The notes under the pieces are model-generated. The model worked only from the letters and a program-made list of their open reading frames with translations, made no database searches and was not told the DNA's origin. Below are positions 11,701 to 26,700 of a DNA stretch of 64,000 bases, one piece after another; the stretch's first letter is position 1; every line of letters begins with the position of its first letter. Source of the stretch: Caprella mutica (lineage: Eukaryota > Arthropoda > Malacostraca > Amphipoda > Caprellidae). The DNA lies in NCBI GenBank assembly GCA_947561585.1, contig CANNZV010001637.1, positions 1 through 64,000 of the forward strand. Reading direction: 5' to 3'. The position numbers and the translations under genes are program-made.

Positions 11701-14700
11701 TGTTGAAGATAAGATTCTCTCGGAGATTTGAACGAGTCGCAAGAAACATTCTATTCGAGTCAGTTATCTCGTGCTGTTGAAGCAAGAATGCTCAGTTAAA
11801 ACTTTTAACTAACATTTAAAATCAAAAGATCGACTGAAAGCGTTCTCATATTGTAATTACCTGATCTATTTTTTGTACTTGATAAATAAATACCCGGCAA
11901 GATGATGATGCAAGCGCAACCTCCCGTTCCAATCACAGGACCTTCAGTTGGTCCCAGTCCCAACCTGGTCTTCAACCCCATTCTAAGTCATAGTGCCGCC
12001 TCCCTGGGGTACCCTCAAATCGCAGCACATCCCAAGACGGGCAAGGACACCACGTGGACCAAGCTGTTTGTGGGGGGTTTGCCGTACGACACCACGGACA
12101 AGCAGTTGAGGGAGTTTTTCGAAGATTTTGGCGAGATAGAAGAGGCCGTGGTTATCGTCGACAGACAGACCAGCAAAAGCAAAGGATATGGCTTTGTAAG
12201 TATTAACACATTTACTAAATCATGTACAGCTATAGATTATAGGTAATATGATCCGTACAATTAAAGGAGTCTGTTCTATGTAAAATATACTCATCGTTAC
12301 TATATGTACTTATTTGTACACTGAATGAGTATATGTACATACTATAACTACGTCAGCGGGGATACTATATTAGTTCTGTACTTTATTATCGACGTTCATT
12401 TATTTCCACGAATATTAATTAAAATATAAAAAATATAGTACAAAATGCTGGAAATATATAATATTTAGTGTTATATATAAATAATTTAATCAAAAGTTAA
12501 ATTATTGCAGGAAGATTAATTATAATAATTTTAGTTTATAAATATACATAATTTTATCGGTAGATCATTACCGATATCAGTAAATATGGATTAGTTTTTA
12601 AATACAAATTAGGGTGAGTTCCGAGTTATCGGACAGTTTCACATTTTGGATCATGTAGGTAGGAAAAAGTATATAATAAATATATGTTAACTCTTATATA
12701 CTTCTACTTGTGCGATCGAAAATGTAGAAAATTTCAATAACTCAGAACTTACCCTCAGAAATATACGAAATTTACTTCAAATTAACAATCATATATAATA
12801 GGGGAAGTTATGAATTATTGATCAGTTCCATATTTTCGGTCATATAAGAAAAATAATATAATAATTATTATTTCACTAGGATTGGTCCAACCTATCCTAG
12901 TGAAATAATTATTATTATTATATCGTTTTTTCTTATATGACCGAAAATGTGGAACTGTCCAATAATTCATAACTCACCTACATACATTTCCTTTTTCTGG
13001 TGATAACAATTAACGCTCGCTACTGATAAGCACCAAACATTTACTATCTGGGCTGGAAAAGTCATACAAAGGATCTCAACTACGGACAAAGATATATAAT
13101 CGCTAGAGATAAGAGATAGTAGAGATAACGGCTATCTCTATCGGTACGCTTAGTGCATTCGAAAAACACCCATTATAGGAAAAAATATATATATATATAT
13201 ATATTGTAATTAGACACTGAATTTTTTTTAGTAAAAAAATTATTGTATTTATTTTATCATGAATTTATTTTCATTGTATAATAAATTTTCTTAAATGAAT
13301 AAAAAATTTCATTTATTTAAATTTATTTTCATCTGTGTAACTTAATTCGTTTACTTCTATCTTTTATTATTTTTTTTTTCAATATTTATTCAATGATTAT
13401 ATAACAATAATAAATCATATGAGCCTTTTTAAATACTTCCCTGTTAAAGTTTACATTATGATTTTCCTTCATTGCCTCGAAGTTGTTTGGGGTGTATTTT
13501 CAGTTATCGTTACTGCCTAGTTATCGCTAAGATAAGAGTCGTGGGATGTAGGGGTAGGTAGGAACTATTATCACTAAACATGTGGCACAAGATCTATGAA
13601 ATGATCTACAGAAACACAAGATCTATGAAATGATCTACAGAAACACAAGGTCTATGAAACGATCTACAGAAACACAAGATCTATGAAACGATCTACAGAA
13701 ACACAAGGTCTCTGAAATGATCTACAGAAACACAAGGTCTATGAAATGATCTACAGAAACACAAGGTCTATGAAATGATCTACAGAAACACAAGATCTAT
13801 GAAATGATCTACAGACACACAAGATCTATGAAACGATCTACAAAAACACAAGGTCTATGAAACGATCTGCAGAAACACAAGGTCTATGAAACGATCTACA
13901 AAAACACAAGATCTATGAAACGATCTACAGAAACACAAGGAATATGAAATGAACCACAAAAACAAAGGTTCTCATAAATGATCCACAAAAACAAAGATTC
14001 TCATAAATGATCCACAAAAACAAAGATTCTCATAAATGATCTACAAAAACAAAGATTCTCATAAATGATCCACAAAAACAAAGATTCTCATAAATGATCA
14101 ACAAAAACAAAGATTCTCATAAATGATCCACAAAAACAAAGATTCTCATAAATGATCTACAAAAACAAAGATTCTCATAAATGATCCACAAAAACAAAGA
14201 TTCTCATAAATGATCTACAAAAACAAAGGTTCTCATAAATGATCCACAAAAACAAAGATTCTCATAAATGATCCACAAAAACAAAGATTCTCATAAATGA
14301 TCCACAAAATCAAATGTTCTCATAAATGATCCACAAAAACAAAGATTCTCATAAATGATCCACAAAAACAAAGATTCTCATAAATGATCCACAAAATCAA
14401 ATGTTCTCATAAATGATCCACAAAAACAAAGGTTCTCATAAATGATCCACTGCTACAGATGACGTAGGATCTCTGAAATGATCCACATCACCTTCGTTAT
14501 CTTTGTTTCAGATTGTGTTGGCTAAGATATGGGAAGTAGCAGGTGTTGGTAGATATTACTATCTGTTATTAGGAAACCATATTGAGAACAGTAATATAAC
14601 CATATTTGAGTATATATAACATTATTTGAATAGGGTAAGTTTCTAGTTATCGGTCAGTACTACATCTTCGGTCATATAAGAAAAAAACAATATAAAAATT

Positions 14701-17700
14701 GTTATTATTACACAGTGCTATCTATTACTTCTGCAAACCCGGGTTTGCAGAAGAATTTTTATATTGTTTTTCTTATGTGACCGAAGATGTAGTACTGACC
14801 GATAATTCGTAACTTGCCCTATATACAATTCACAGACTTTTAGAATTTATTGTAAAGTTCACTTCACTGGGTAGATTTGTTTCAAATTAGTTTAAAGTTA
14901 ATATTAATTAAGTAAAATAGAGCTAGATTAAAGAATATTGCAGAAATAAGAAATTTTGTTTTGTATTTTAACGAGAAATAATTACACCCTGTATATTGTA
15001 TATCTATACATGTAAAAACAAACAAATAGTTACACGAATCAGTTGGTTAATTAGTATGTATATATACAAATCTAAATATTAATATAATATGAAAAAGAGT
15101 GATTTTGCAATATACATTTTCATCATTAAACTCATTACTAAATGTCCGGTAAATAAGGTTTTTACAATCTACAGTACACTATATAGTATCTATTGAATAA
15201 CTATAAAGAAAAACAAGTGAAGCTTATGGACATAATCTCGTACTAATGTTTTGATAACCGATTTCAAGAGTCCGTTACAACATTCTCCTGCGCATGCGCA
15301 ATGCTATGGCCATTACTTATTAGATATTATATACATGTGTTAAACTTAAACATGCATTAAACAATATGTGTACACGAGGTAAACTAGAAATAACGATAAT
15401 GAGATGTATTCATTTATTATATTATGATATACGCTGACATATTTCATGTAAATGTTTATTTATGTTTATGTAAATATACAGTTTGTTGTCTATGTACATT
15501 TATTAATTGTCTATTAGGTATTCATATAGGTACTTAATTTTCCCTCCCATGTGGTTGAAGCTGTGTGTAGTAAGTACACACTATAGCTACGTGTGTACAC
15601 ACCTAATCACTTGCCGGTACCTGATAATACACATGTAGGTACACATCATCAGTACTTTACTCATTGTGTATCTATTGTTGGTTAGTATATTGTTTGCATT
15701 AGTTATATTAACTTTTTTCAACAATTACTGCGATAAATTTTTACTGTTATAAACAAAATATATATTTCCTTATATGATCGAAAATGTGGAACTGTCCGAT
15801 AACTCGGAACTTACCTTAGATAAATTATATATTTTCATTTTTAAGTACAGTTACATAAAAAATAATGACCTCAATTATCTAGCACTATAGTTTGAAATTA
15901 TGGAAGAAAAATAGACAAAAATGATAAAAAAAAACCATGGCTATTATCAAAGCGTATACTACACACACTCATCACTTATCACGTACACACTGTCGCCATA
16001 CCATATATGCATGTGTTACAGTGCACCATTGCATATGCTATACCAAATCACATACAAGTTAATTAGGACGTTATATTCGTATTCTTCTTCCGGTTGATTT
16101 AATTGAACATAACGAGCAAAGGTTATTAAACATTAAAATTCTTTAGTCACTAGTAAATAATATATAAAAATATTCATTGGAGTATTTTTAAATGTTCAAT
16201 TAGGGTAAGTTCCGAGTTATTGGACGGTGTCACATTTCGATCATAAGAGAAAAATATATAATTAAAATCTATTTATTAAAATTAGTATCCATGATATCTG
16301 ATGGTACCATTGCTACCAATTAAAATATTAAATCATGTAGTGTTTCTTCTATGATCGTAAATGTGGAACTGTTCGATAACTAGCAACTTACCCAATGATC
16401 GAAGATGTGTAACCGCACTATAACCTGTAACTTACCCTACATAAATAGTCAATATTGACTATTTATAGAGTTCATTTGTGTAGCTCACAAACAATGATAG
16501 TAGTTTGGTCATTCTTATCAACTGGTAATTATGTTCTAAATTTCACTTCATGGTTTTATCTCTCCTTCGTATCCTGTTCAGTATCCATCTATACCTCATC
16601 CCTATCCTCCATTTAACCCTAGTATCCCTGGTGTGTCAGGGATGCACATTGATATCTACACACTTTAATTTATCTATTTGATGTGTATTTAAAATATGAC
16701 TTTATTATAAATGTTGTAGCTATAATGAGTTGTGATATTTATTTCTTCATCAGTATATCAATTTTGACTGTACTATATAATGTACTATATATACTGTATA
16801 ATGTACTATATACTGTACTATATAATGTACTATAGTATAATGTACTATATACTGTACTATAGTATACTGTACTATATACTGTACTATAGTATACTGTACT
16901 ATATACTGTACTATAGTATACTGTACTATATACTGTACTATAGTATACTGTACTATATACTGTACTATAGTATACTGTACTATATACTGTAATATATAAT
17001 GTACTATATAATGTACTATAGTATAATGTACTATATACTGTACTATAGTATACTGTACTTTATACTGTACTTTATTATACTGTACTATAGTACACTGTAC
17101 TATATACTGTACTATAGTATAATGTACTTTATTATGTTGTACTATACTATAAAGATTCACATTTGTATGTGTACAACACAATGTACTATACACATTTATA
17201 TGTGTATGTACTATATACTCTACGTACACACTCCTAACAAGTGTACACACACCTACACACAGTTCTATGTATACACACACTTGTCCAAATCAATTACATT
17301 AAATCTGTGGTACACTCAAGTCGCCATTTTGGAGAGAGGATCTCTTCGCACCGCCCCCTGGTGTGGGGGGCAGGGAGCTGAGATTGATCCCCCCCCCCCC
17401 AATCGCTGTGCTTTTATTTCCTTGACCGCACTGCGCATGAGCGGACTGTACTAACCGGCGATAGAAACGCTCATGCGAAATGAACGCTCAGATTTTGCAG
17501 CTCAATGGAGTGATATACGAGTTATTAGAGGGTCACACATTACCGATCATGTAAGAAAAATATGTTATAATTATTATATAATTTTAATTATAACAATTAT
17601 AATCATGGCATATAAAAAACGGTATAATAAATATTATTTAATTTATATTAAGCGTTTTTCTATGATACCAATTAATATAATAATTATTACATGTATTTTT

Positions 17701-20700
17701 CTTATATGATCGAAGATGTGAAACTGTCCGATAATATGTTTAATAACATACATAAGTTTTACAAGGCTACACAAATACACATAAAACATATGTATGTTTT
17801 GTGTACGTGACGTCATACAGCTATAAGAGCAACTCTTAAAGATGATAAAGTGAAAGTATTTAGTTATTGGTAGTTTTAGTAATTAGTAATAGATATATGT
17901 AGCCTAAAATGGTTAGAAAAATAACATTTTGTTAAAAAATAAATGTTATGAATGAATTATATAATATTGGTATTTTTTTCTAAAAATTGATGAAATTAAA
18001 TTTTGTTAAAATTTAAAAAAAAGTTAAATTAAGTTGTTAAAATTTAAATTACTGTCGTTAATAATTGATATCATTGTTGTTGAAAGTAGATAATATTGTT
18101 TAAAAGCCAGAAAAATGTTCCAAAACTGCAGGCCTGTAAATAATTCCCGGCAGTATAGCCTACAAAATGGCAGTTTGTCAGACAGTTGGTCCCTTTAATT
18201 CACAGCACAGGTGTGCCCATGGTACACATGTCATACCTGCAACTAACCAAACCAACCTTATAGCTAGATAGTGCTAAATGTGAACAGGTAAAAGTAACTT
18301 CTTATTTTTGACGTTAAATCGATGTGCAGCTCCTTAATTGTTGTCTTTTATATGATTTTTAAATTTGATGTTTAAGATTATAAATCTCATATAACATTAT
18401 ATAATCGTATGTTCAATAAACATTCTTTCCACGCTTATTTTAACAAAAATGGAACGAATTTATATAACGATAATGTTAAATTATATACTATTTCTTCTAT
18501 GACCGAAATCGTGTAATCGGTCGTTAACTCGTAAGTCACCCCTGCACACCTTTCCACAGGTGTTCTTAATTTCAAACACCTGAACAGATGCGCTGTTACC
18601 TATTGCTAAATGTTGTATCCACCATTATAATGAATGTGCGCTACAGGGCAACTTTCAAGTTACCGGACTGTTCCACTATTCCGATCGTATGAAGAAAGAG
18701 TATATAATAATTTTTATTTCAATTGGTATCCATGATACCTGCAGTATCGTGGATACCAATTGACATGAATGTTAAAGTGTAATTATGAATATAGACATAC
18801 ATTATTCTTATATGATTGGAAATTTTGAAGCGTCCGCTAACTTGGAAGTTGCACTGAAGATACTTAATTACTAAAAGACGGATAATGTAACTATCAATGT
18901 AAACTTAATTTGCAATTCATGAATAAAATCAAGCAGTTATTATGAAATTAAATATTGCGTTTTATATATTATTATCCCATATTATTTATATATAAGAAGA
19001 TCTAATATCATCACATCGAAATATTTTTTTTATGATTTATTCGTAGAATAAAATTATTTACAGCTGAAATTGTGTTACTGTATTGAAAAAACGAATTCCC
19101 GAAAACTATGAAGAAAGTTTTCATAGTTTTCCATTGCTAGGCTTAGTTAATTAGCTAGGTATTCTATTTAAATAATTTAGATGATAATAATTGTACCTGA
19201 AATTCACCACAATTCTGGTTCCTGTTCTTCTAGTCAAAGAGTCAGTCAGTCCATGGTTTGAAAGCTGGGCCAACAACTGCAAGGCGACACGAACAAAATT
19301 CACTGCCCATTCGACCATTAAATAAACGCATTCTCACGGTCTTCGTCAGTTTTCAACTTGAGAAATTGAAAGGATGATACGAAAGTGTTTATTAACTTGT
19401 ACTTTAACCCGACAGTTGAGTACTGTAAATTAGATGAATTCAATTTATCAAGGTTTTAAAACACGAAGACCCTGATTATGAAGTGCTGTTTGAAAAGCTG
19501 TTAAGATGGGCACTGTTTTTTTCACGCCAAGGTCCTATGTAAGTAAATCAAAGTACTTTTCGATGCAGTGGTGGTGGTGTACTTTTTTCTTTGTTTTACT
19601 TTTCTCCGTGAACTCTCTTAAACAATCCATTTTATAGCAACATGGAGTGAACAAAAAGTCCTTCCGTAGATAAAATAACGTCAGATGACTGTGATTTTGT
19701 TTGTTTCTTGGTGATTATTAAACAATTCTTGTCAGTAAGAGCAAATTGTTAAGGTTGACGATTATTCGCTGTGGTTTTTATTTTAATTCTCGTGTGTTGT
19801 TGTGAAATCTCGCGTGAGGAGTGTCTTTTTATTTTGCATTAATTTTCGATTCTCTTCAGATTTGTGTACTATCAATAAAAAGACAAATTCAACTATGGCA
19901 TTCATCAGAATTTGCTTTTCTAGCACTCCTTTCAGTCACATTTTATTTTCATTCAATTACCGCCAATAGAATTTCATAAATACTGAATTATTCTATGTCA
20001 ACTATTCCTCGTACAATCCCTATAGTTTTCTTTTTTCACGTAGCTTTACTTAGTAAAAGTAACATAATTCTACTAACTTCGTCACAATAAAAAATCAACA
20101 CTTTAAAGATAGAAACATTCTTCAAACCATCTTATATTATTTTCTCCTGATCATCTCTTTCATGTTAAACCTTTTGCTGACTTGACATAAATCATTTTAG
20201 TGTCTTTTCGAGTGGTATGGTGTGTGAGTGGGTAAGTTTTCACTTCAGATCTACTTCAATATAGTAACCAAAAATAACTTAATGCACAAACTGAACCTAT
20301 ATTTACTAAATACAATCATGAACTTTATATCAATTGTCAGATAAACTTAGTCTTTGCAAAATGTTTAAGAATTTAAATTTAATCTTAACTTCGAAATAGG
20401 TCAGCCCATTTAAGCAATCGAACACTGTGAAAGTCATTAAATATTTATTAGGTCTTTATTTATCATGTCTAATAATATAGCATCGTTTAATATGACTGTT
20501 ATACTGCGTTTAAAAACAAGCCACAGCTTCTGAAAAATAAACACACAATTGTAAAGTCATTGAGCATACGTTGACGCACATTTTGGCAAGCCTTCTTACA
20601 TCCAACATGAGATTATATTATATGCATACAACTTCTACCTCTTCATTAAAAACTAAAGCTCTCCAAACTCAACGCATACGCCATCTTCTTTAATTTAACA

Positions 20701-23700
20701 CTCTCTTTGTATTGATTTACAATGCATTAAACAATTGTAGTTGCAACGGTAGAGTAGATGTACATGTACAACTTTTTGCTGTCACCTAGGAGACTGACTA
20801 ATGTACGTGAACATATGCGACCTAACTCTCTAGCTTGCCAAAATAACCAAATTGGCACCCAACAGAAATAGGAGTCAGAAGATACCATTTAAAAGAACGC
20901 TCACTCTTTTGCTTTTAGCTTTAGATTTTAGTAACTCTGATATTATGGTGGGGTCATAGAAGATAAACTTAATCTAAATACTATATAATTGATGTTAATG
21001 ATATGAATTCTAAGAAAAGTTAATAGACATGAGTTGATTAATACACCTTCTTTCTAATGAAGCTATTAAGATGTCAATTAGTTAGAGTTAATTCTTTTAA
21101 GGCTTGAGAAATATCGTAAGCTGAACAGGATAAAGCGATTGAAAAAGAAGTTCAACTTGATTTGGTTTAGCTTGAAGAATAATTCTGTAAGAAACATTAG
21201 AAGTAAGATGGAATATATAGAAAAATATATAGGAGAAGTAATTCAATTTGATATCAGTAAATTGAAGCTGCTGTCAAGTAATTGTCTATATCGTGTATTA
21301 AAATACTTATAGTGGAGTTTGTTGGCTTAAGTTAGTTATGATTGTAATTAGAAACAGGAGACTCTTTGCATCCTGTTAAACTGTTATTCTAGAGGCGATG
21401 AGTACTTTAATACGGACTAGAATTTAAAGAACTTCCTGTAGTATTAAGTTAAATAAATGGGACACTGATTATCTAGATATTATAATAGATAAATAAGAAA
21501 ATAGGATTAACTTGAACGTTACCTCTGACAATATCTTGCTCAATATTTAACATTTTAATTAAATAAGGTTTAATTAAATTGAACAGTGAGGATTAAGATA
21601 ATTCGATAAAGAATGAATGGTTAAATCAAGTTGACGTTGTTTTTGAAGTAAATTAGACGTTATGTTGCCTATTTCACAACAAAGATGGGCTTAAATGTGT
21701 TCCTCTTCGATTTATCAGGCGATAATAAACTCTGTAGTGAGCTCCACTTTGGGAAACTTGCCAATTTGAGACTTCAAAGCAATTCAGTGACTAAATATTT
21801 CATCAGTTAATGACCCTCTAAGTCTTTCACCTTATGACAATCAACAGAAATTATAATATTAGTTTGTCTATCGAAAAACCTAACCTAAATAGCTAAGTAG
21901 ACTACAAAGCGTTTCTATGTCGTAGACACATTTAACTTTTTATGCTTTTTTTCTAATTTAAAAAAATTTAATTTTCAAAATGTCTAATTCTATTTTTTCC
22001 TTGTTCAGGTTACAATGGCGGACACGAAAGCTGCAGCCAGAGCCGTTCAAAACCCAAACCCAATCATCCAAGGCAGGAAAAGCAATGTAAACTATGCATT
22101 CATTGGCGCCAAGCAGAATTTCCAACCTGGAAGAGGTATGTTAACTTCATAACTTTTGAAGAGTAAGAAGACACTGCCAAATATGATACTAGGTGGATTA
22201 TTTCATGTAACTACTCTTGCTAAGTGTCTAGTATTACCAACCGCTACTTAAACCCTCATTGCCAATGATAATGTTACTACACTTCGTTATTGAAAGTTCA
22301 TCTGATCATTTTGGTGTCTATTGACAACAACCAGACTTCTGTCTGAGTCCGTATGAGCGTTTTACTGCATTACACCCTTCTATACATGTGTTACAACCAG
22401 ACACTGCCTTGTGTGCCATAGTACTCTGTTAACCGACTGGCAGTAGTAGGTTTCGGACAGATGGCTGTTAGATATGAGCAAGTATCGGCTTACCCTCCGA
22501 TAGGCATGATAGGTACTGAAGGATTTGAACAAAAATGTGAATGCCACAACTAGGAGAATGATATTATAAATAGATCTGTGGTTCATCAATTTGGTGATTT
22601 GGATGTCCACGTAGGTAGCATCTGTACAATTTGGCATCATTTTGTTCATGGGTTATCTTACCTATACAGTCTCTTTTGAGATGATCGTTTAATATGGTTT
22701 ATGTTCATTCAACACTATATAAACTTGAGGAAGAATAGCTTAAAAGTATATTCGATATAATAATATGTTATTACACACGTATACCTGTATAAATATACAT
22801 TCAAAATGATATTAAATGTCCATTTATCGAATAGTAGTTTTATCTTTATATTACCAGTTATAATAATAAACAAATAATAATATTGCAATTAAATTTTCCT
22901 AAAAAGAAATATATTTTTTCTTTTACAGTATTTCAGTCATCCAAAAACTTTTATTTGTAAAATTTTATTTAAAAAAAATCAGTTCTATTTATTTGGATAC
23001 ATAATTGCAATAATAATTGTCTATTAATCAGACTAAAGTAAAAGTCACTGTTCATTTATTTTTATTTATTTTATGATACTATTTTATCTATAAAATTGAA
23101 CAGAGAGATATTATTTATTTGTCTGTTATTTAACTTTATATCTTTTTATTTAAAATGTATTTTTTCAATTAAATAATCTCTATTTCACGAGTGTACGATC
23201 TTCAGCTTTAACAAGGGAGAATATATTCTGATCTGAATCAATCCCATTCTATCATTGATGGAATATATTTTAACAAGAGAATGTTAGATAAATGAAAAGA
23301 TAATCAGGGTTTGTTTCGACTTATCGGACGGTTCCACCTTTTCGATCATATAAGAGAAATATATCATGCCGCTCCTGCTCGACGGACCCAACTCTGAGAT
23401 TGCGAAGGATACCGTTGGTTTGTTTATATATATTAATTGTAATTTAATTTTTATCATATACCCTTTCCATACATGAGCGAAAACGTAGAACATTCTAATC
23501 TATCGAAACTTACTCTATAGTAAATTATTTTTATTTGAGGTATTTATTTCTCTGAAATATCATTATGAAAAACAGTATGATTTCATATAGAGTAGATAGT
23601 TATAGTTATAGACAATTTTGAGGCGACCCCACTTAATCTTCTACGGCCCCACCATAACTATGTAAGGGTCTTTGTTGACTCTATATAACTCTATCTATCC

Positions 23701-26700
23701 TATTTAGTCATACAATATGAGTATGAACTCCTTTTTACCGAACGATAAATGGATGATTTCATTGATAATTCTAGAATTTTCAGCAATTACATATAAAATA
23801 CAATGTTTCATATGAAATCTCAAAACAAATTGATGAATTATGAGATAGGATATTATATTATATAGAAAATATAGGTATTAAACATACGACAGTTGGTCAT
23901 ACGGTTTCACCCAGTTTGGCACTTCAATTCCTGATGATGAAATGACATCTCACAATTCGAAAACTCGAATCCTAAGAAACCTCAAACGGTGTGTTCGAAT
24001 TACCTCTTGATAAAAAAGCCTTAATTATTATCATACTTTACTCTTTTTCCGGATGCATATGTGAAAAAAGTGCATTGTAATCGTATCCCCAGCACATGGG
24101 ACAGTCCCCTGCGTTGGTGCATTTTTATCCCATTTGTGGGGAATGCATATAAAGACCAATGGGGGTGAAAATGATGGGGAAAAAAGTGAGGTATCGTCTG
24201 TATGTACACAGCACGTGGTATATGTAAGCATATGTTAACGAGGAAGTAGAAAAATTAAGGTATTATTTTTTTTAATTAAAATAAATTAATTATTTTTTAA
24301 AATTTAAATTTCATGATCTTCCAAATATAATAACTAAATAGCATAATTATTATTCCATCTTTTTTTTTCCATTGTTAGGTGTACCTATAACGAGTAACAT
24401 ATCTATATTATTTCAATATGCATTTCTAATAAAAACTCTAGATATAAATCAAAGTTTTCTTGGCAACTTCAGAGTTAGAATTTTCCAGAAATAGAATATT
24501 TCAGAATTGAAAAATTTAAACTCTAGATATCATAATTTTTTTACCAACTTTCGAAATTTATTTCTTAATAGGTTACGTTCCAAGTTATCGAACGGTTCCA
24601 TGTTTTCGATTTTATAAGAAAAGTATATAATAATATTGTTACTCATACTTTTATCTCAATTGGTATCCATGATACCTGTAGGTATCATGGGTACCAATTG
24701 ATATATAAGATAAATACGAAATATTTTCTTTTTTCTTACATAACCGACCCTATAGTCGATTTCACCGTTCCTAATGTGTTCAACATTACTTTGTTTTATA
24801 GTGTTAATAAATAGTGAATCCTGCAGCTAGTCCCTCTCTATTTTTGCGTAACATGTCATTTATGTGTACAATTAACTATAGTGTTCGGTAGAGTGTAATT
24901 GCCGATAGTTTGGTCTGTTTGTTCGGTAATTACCGCGTGGATGTAGGACTCGGTAACACGGCAGCATGTCCTACCTAACGTATGTAAACAACATGTACCA
25001 TGGCTCTCCTAGAGTGTTTGGTTATTGAACGTGATATCATGAACTGAAATGCTTTCCTTTTTTACAAATTGGAACAACCCGTTAAAATTTTACTATTATA
25101 CGGTTTTGATATGTTTTTATGTATATATGAAATCAAAAGCAAAAGTCATGACTAATATATTTTCCAAATGATATTCATATACTCTTTTTGATATGATTTT
25201 ACATATAAAATCAATAGCAATAAAAGCATGACTAATATATTTTCAAAATGATATTCAAATACTCTTTTGATATGTTTTATATATAAAATCCCTGAAAGCA
25301 TGACAAGCTCTATTCCATTTAACTAACTAGTAATAGGGACTAGGTAGTCTTTACAGTCTTTCTGCCACAGCTGGATAGTATGATAACACATTCTGAGTCA
25401 GTTCCACATATGCTCTGTATAAACTGAACACAAAATGGAGTACTGCCATTTCAATGATTTCAATATATTATTTAGTTGAGGAAATGTGGAGAAGTTTATT
25501 AAATGGATTATTTTAATATCTTTATCTATGGTTAACAATATAGCTTTATTTAATTGGTTCAATTTATAACACTATATATAGCTAACAATATTTCCCTATC
25601 TATGGTTCACAATTTCTCTATCTATGGTTCACAATTTCCCTATCTATGGTTAACAATATCCCTATCTATGGTTCACAATTTCCCTATCTATGGTTCACAA
25701 TTTCCCTATCTATTGTTAACAATATCCCTATCTATGGTTCACAATTTCCCTATCTATGGTTAACAATATCCCTATCTATGGTTCACAATTTCCCTATCTA
25801 TGGTTAACAATATCCCTATCTATGGTTCAAAATTTCCCTATCTATGGTTAACAATATCCCTATCTATGGTTCACATTTTCCCTATCTAGGGTTAACAATA
25901 TCCCTATCTATGGTTAACAATATCCCTATCTATGGTTCATAATTTCCCTATTCATTTTTAAAAATATCCCTATCTATGGTTCACAATTTCCCTATCTAGG
26001 GTTAACAATATCCCTATCTAGGGTTAACAATATCCCTATCTATGGTTAACAATTACCTTATCTATGGTTAACAATTTCCCAATCTCGGGTTAACAATTTC
26101 CCAATCTCGGGTTAACAATTTCCCTATCTCGGGTTAACAGGTTAATGACATTCCTTGTGAACTCGAAACCCCAAACCTCAATCTCCTTTGGTTTCAAATG
26201 TGACAAGTTCGATTGAAAACTGATATGAATGAGATGAGAAATAAGGCAAAGTAACCATCTCAGTGAGGGGAAAAGAATATGCGTAGAATTGGTAAAAATA
26301 AAAATTAAATTAAATGAAAAATATATTGTAAAAATAAAAATAAAGATGAATTATTTTCAAATGTTCTCTCTACCCAGGGAGAAAGTTATGGTGGGGCCAT
26401 AGGAGATCAAGAGAGGGGATCTTATTTGATCTTCTATGGCCCCACCATAACTTTCCCTCTATAGAGATGATTTGTTTCAACATTCAATGTAACCATTTTA
26501 AACCACAGGGTTCACAGATAATATTCCAATAGCTGAATATCTACTTGCGGTTTAAAGTGTCGAACCATTGCGCACTCTACCCTCCATTCCCCACAATGTG
26601 AGAAAAAAAGGGTACACACCCTCTAAACATGTGTGAACCTACTCTCAAATGAACACCTAACAAATATATAGATGCGAATAATTGTTCAATATATTGGGTA

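Larger units (their letters stand above)
12196..22008 (+). other. Intron between exon 1c and common exon 2
   Basis: About 9.8 kb of AT-rich DNA. It holds seven full or partial family A MITEs plus extra half-copies, the 29-bp and 27-bp minisatellites, a TA dinucleotide run (about 13189-13203) and a perfect GCGCATGCGC at 15290-15299. No fourth half-RRM exon (KGYGF followed by a donor) was found. 17290-17470 and 19200-19560 are less AT-rich and might hold regulatory sequence or non-coding exons. 19560-22008 shows no repeat or coding signal. Confidence 0.6.

Noticed and set aside
16750..17454. Long Tyr/Ile-rich frames on both strands
   Set aside because: They are by-products of the self-complementary 27-bp array.
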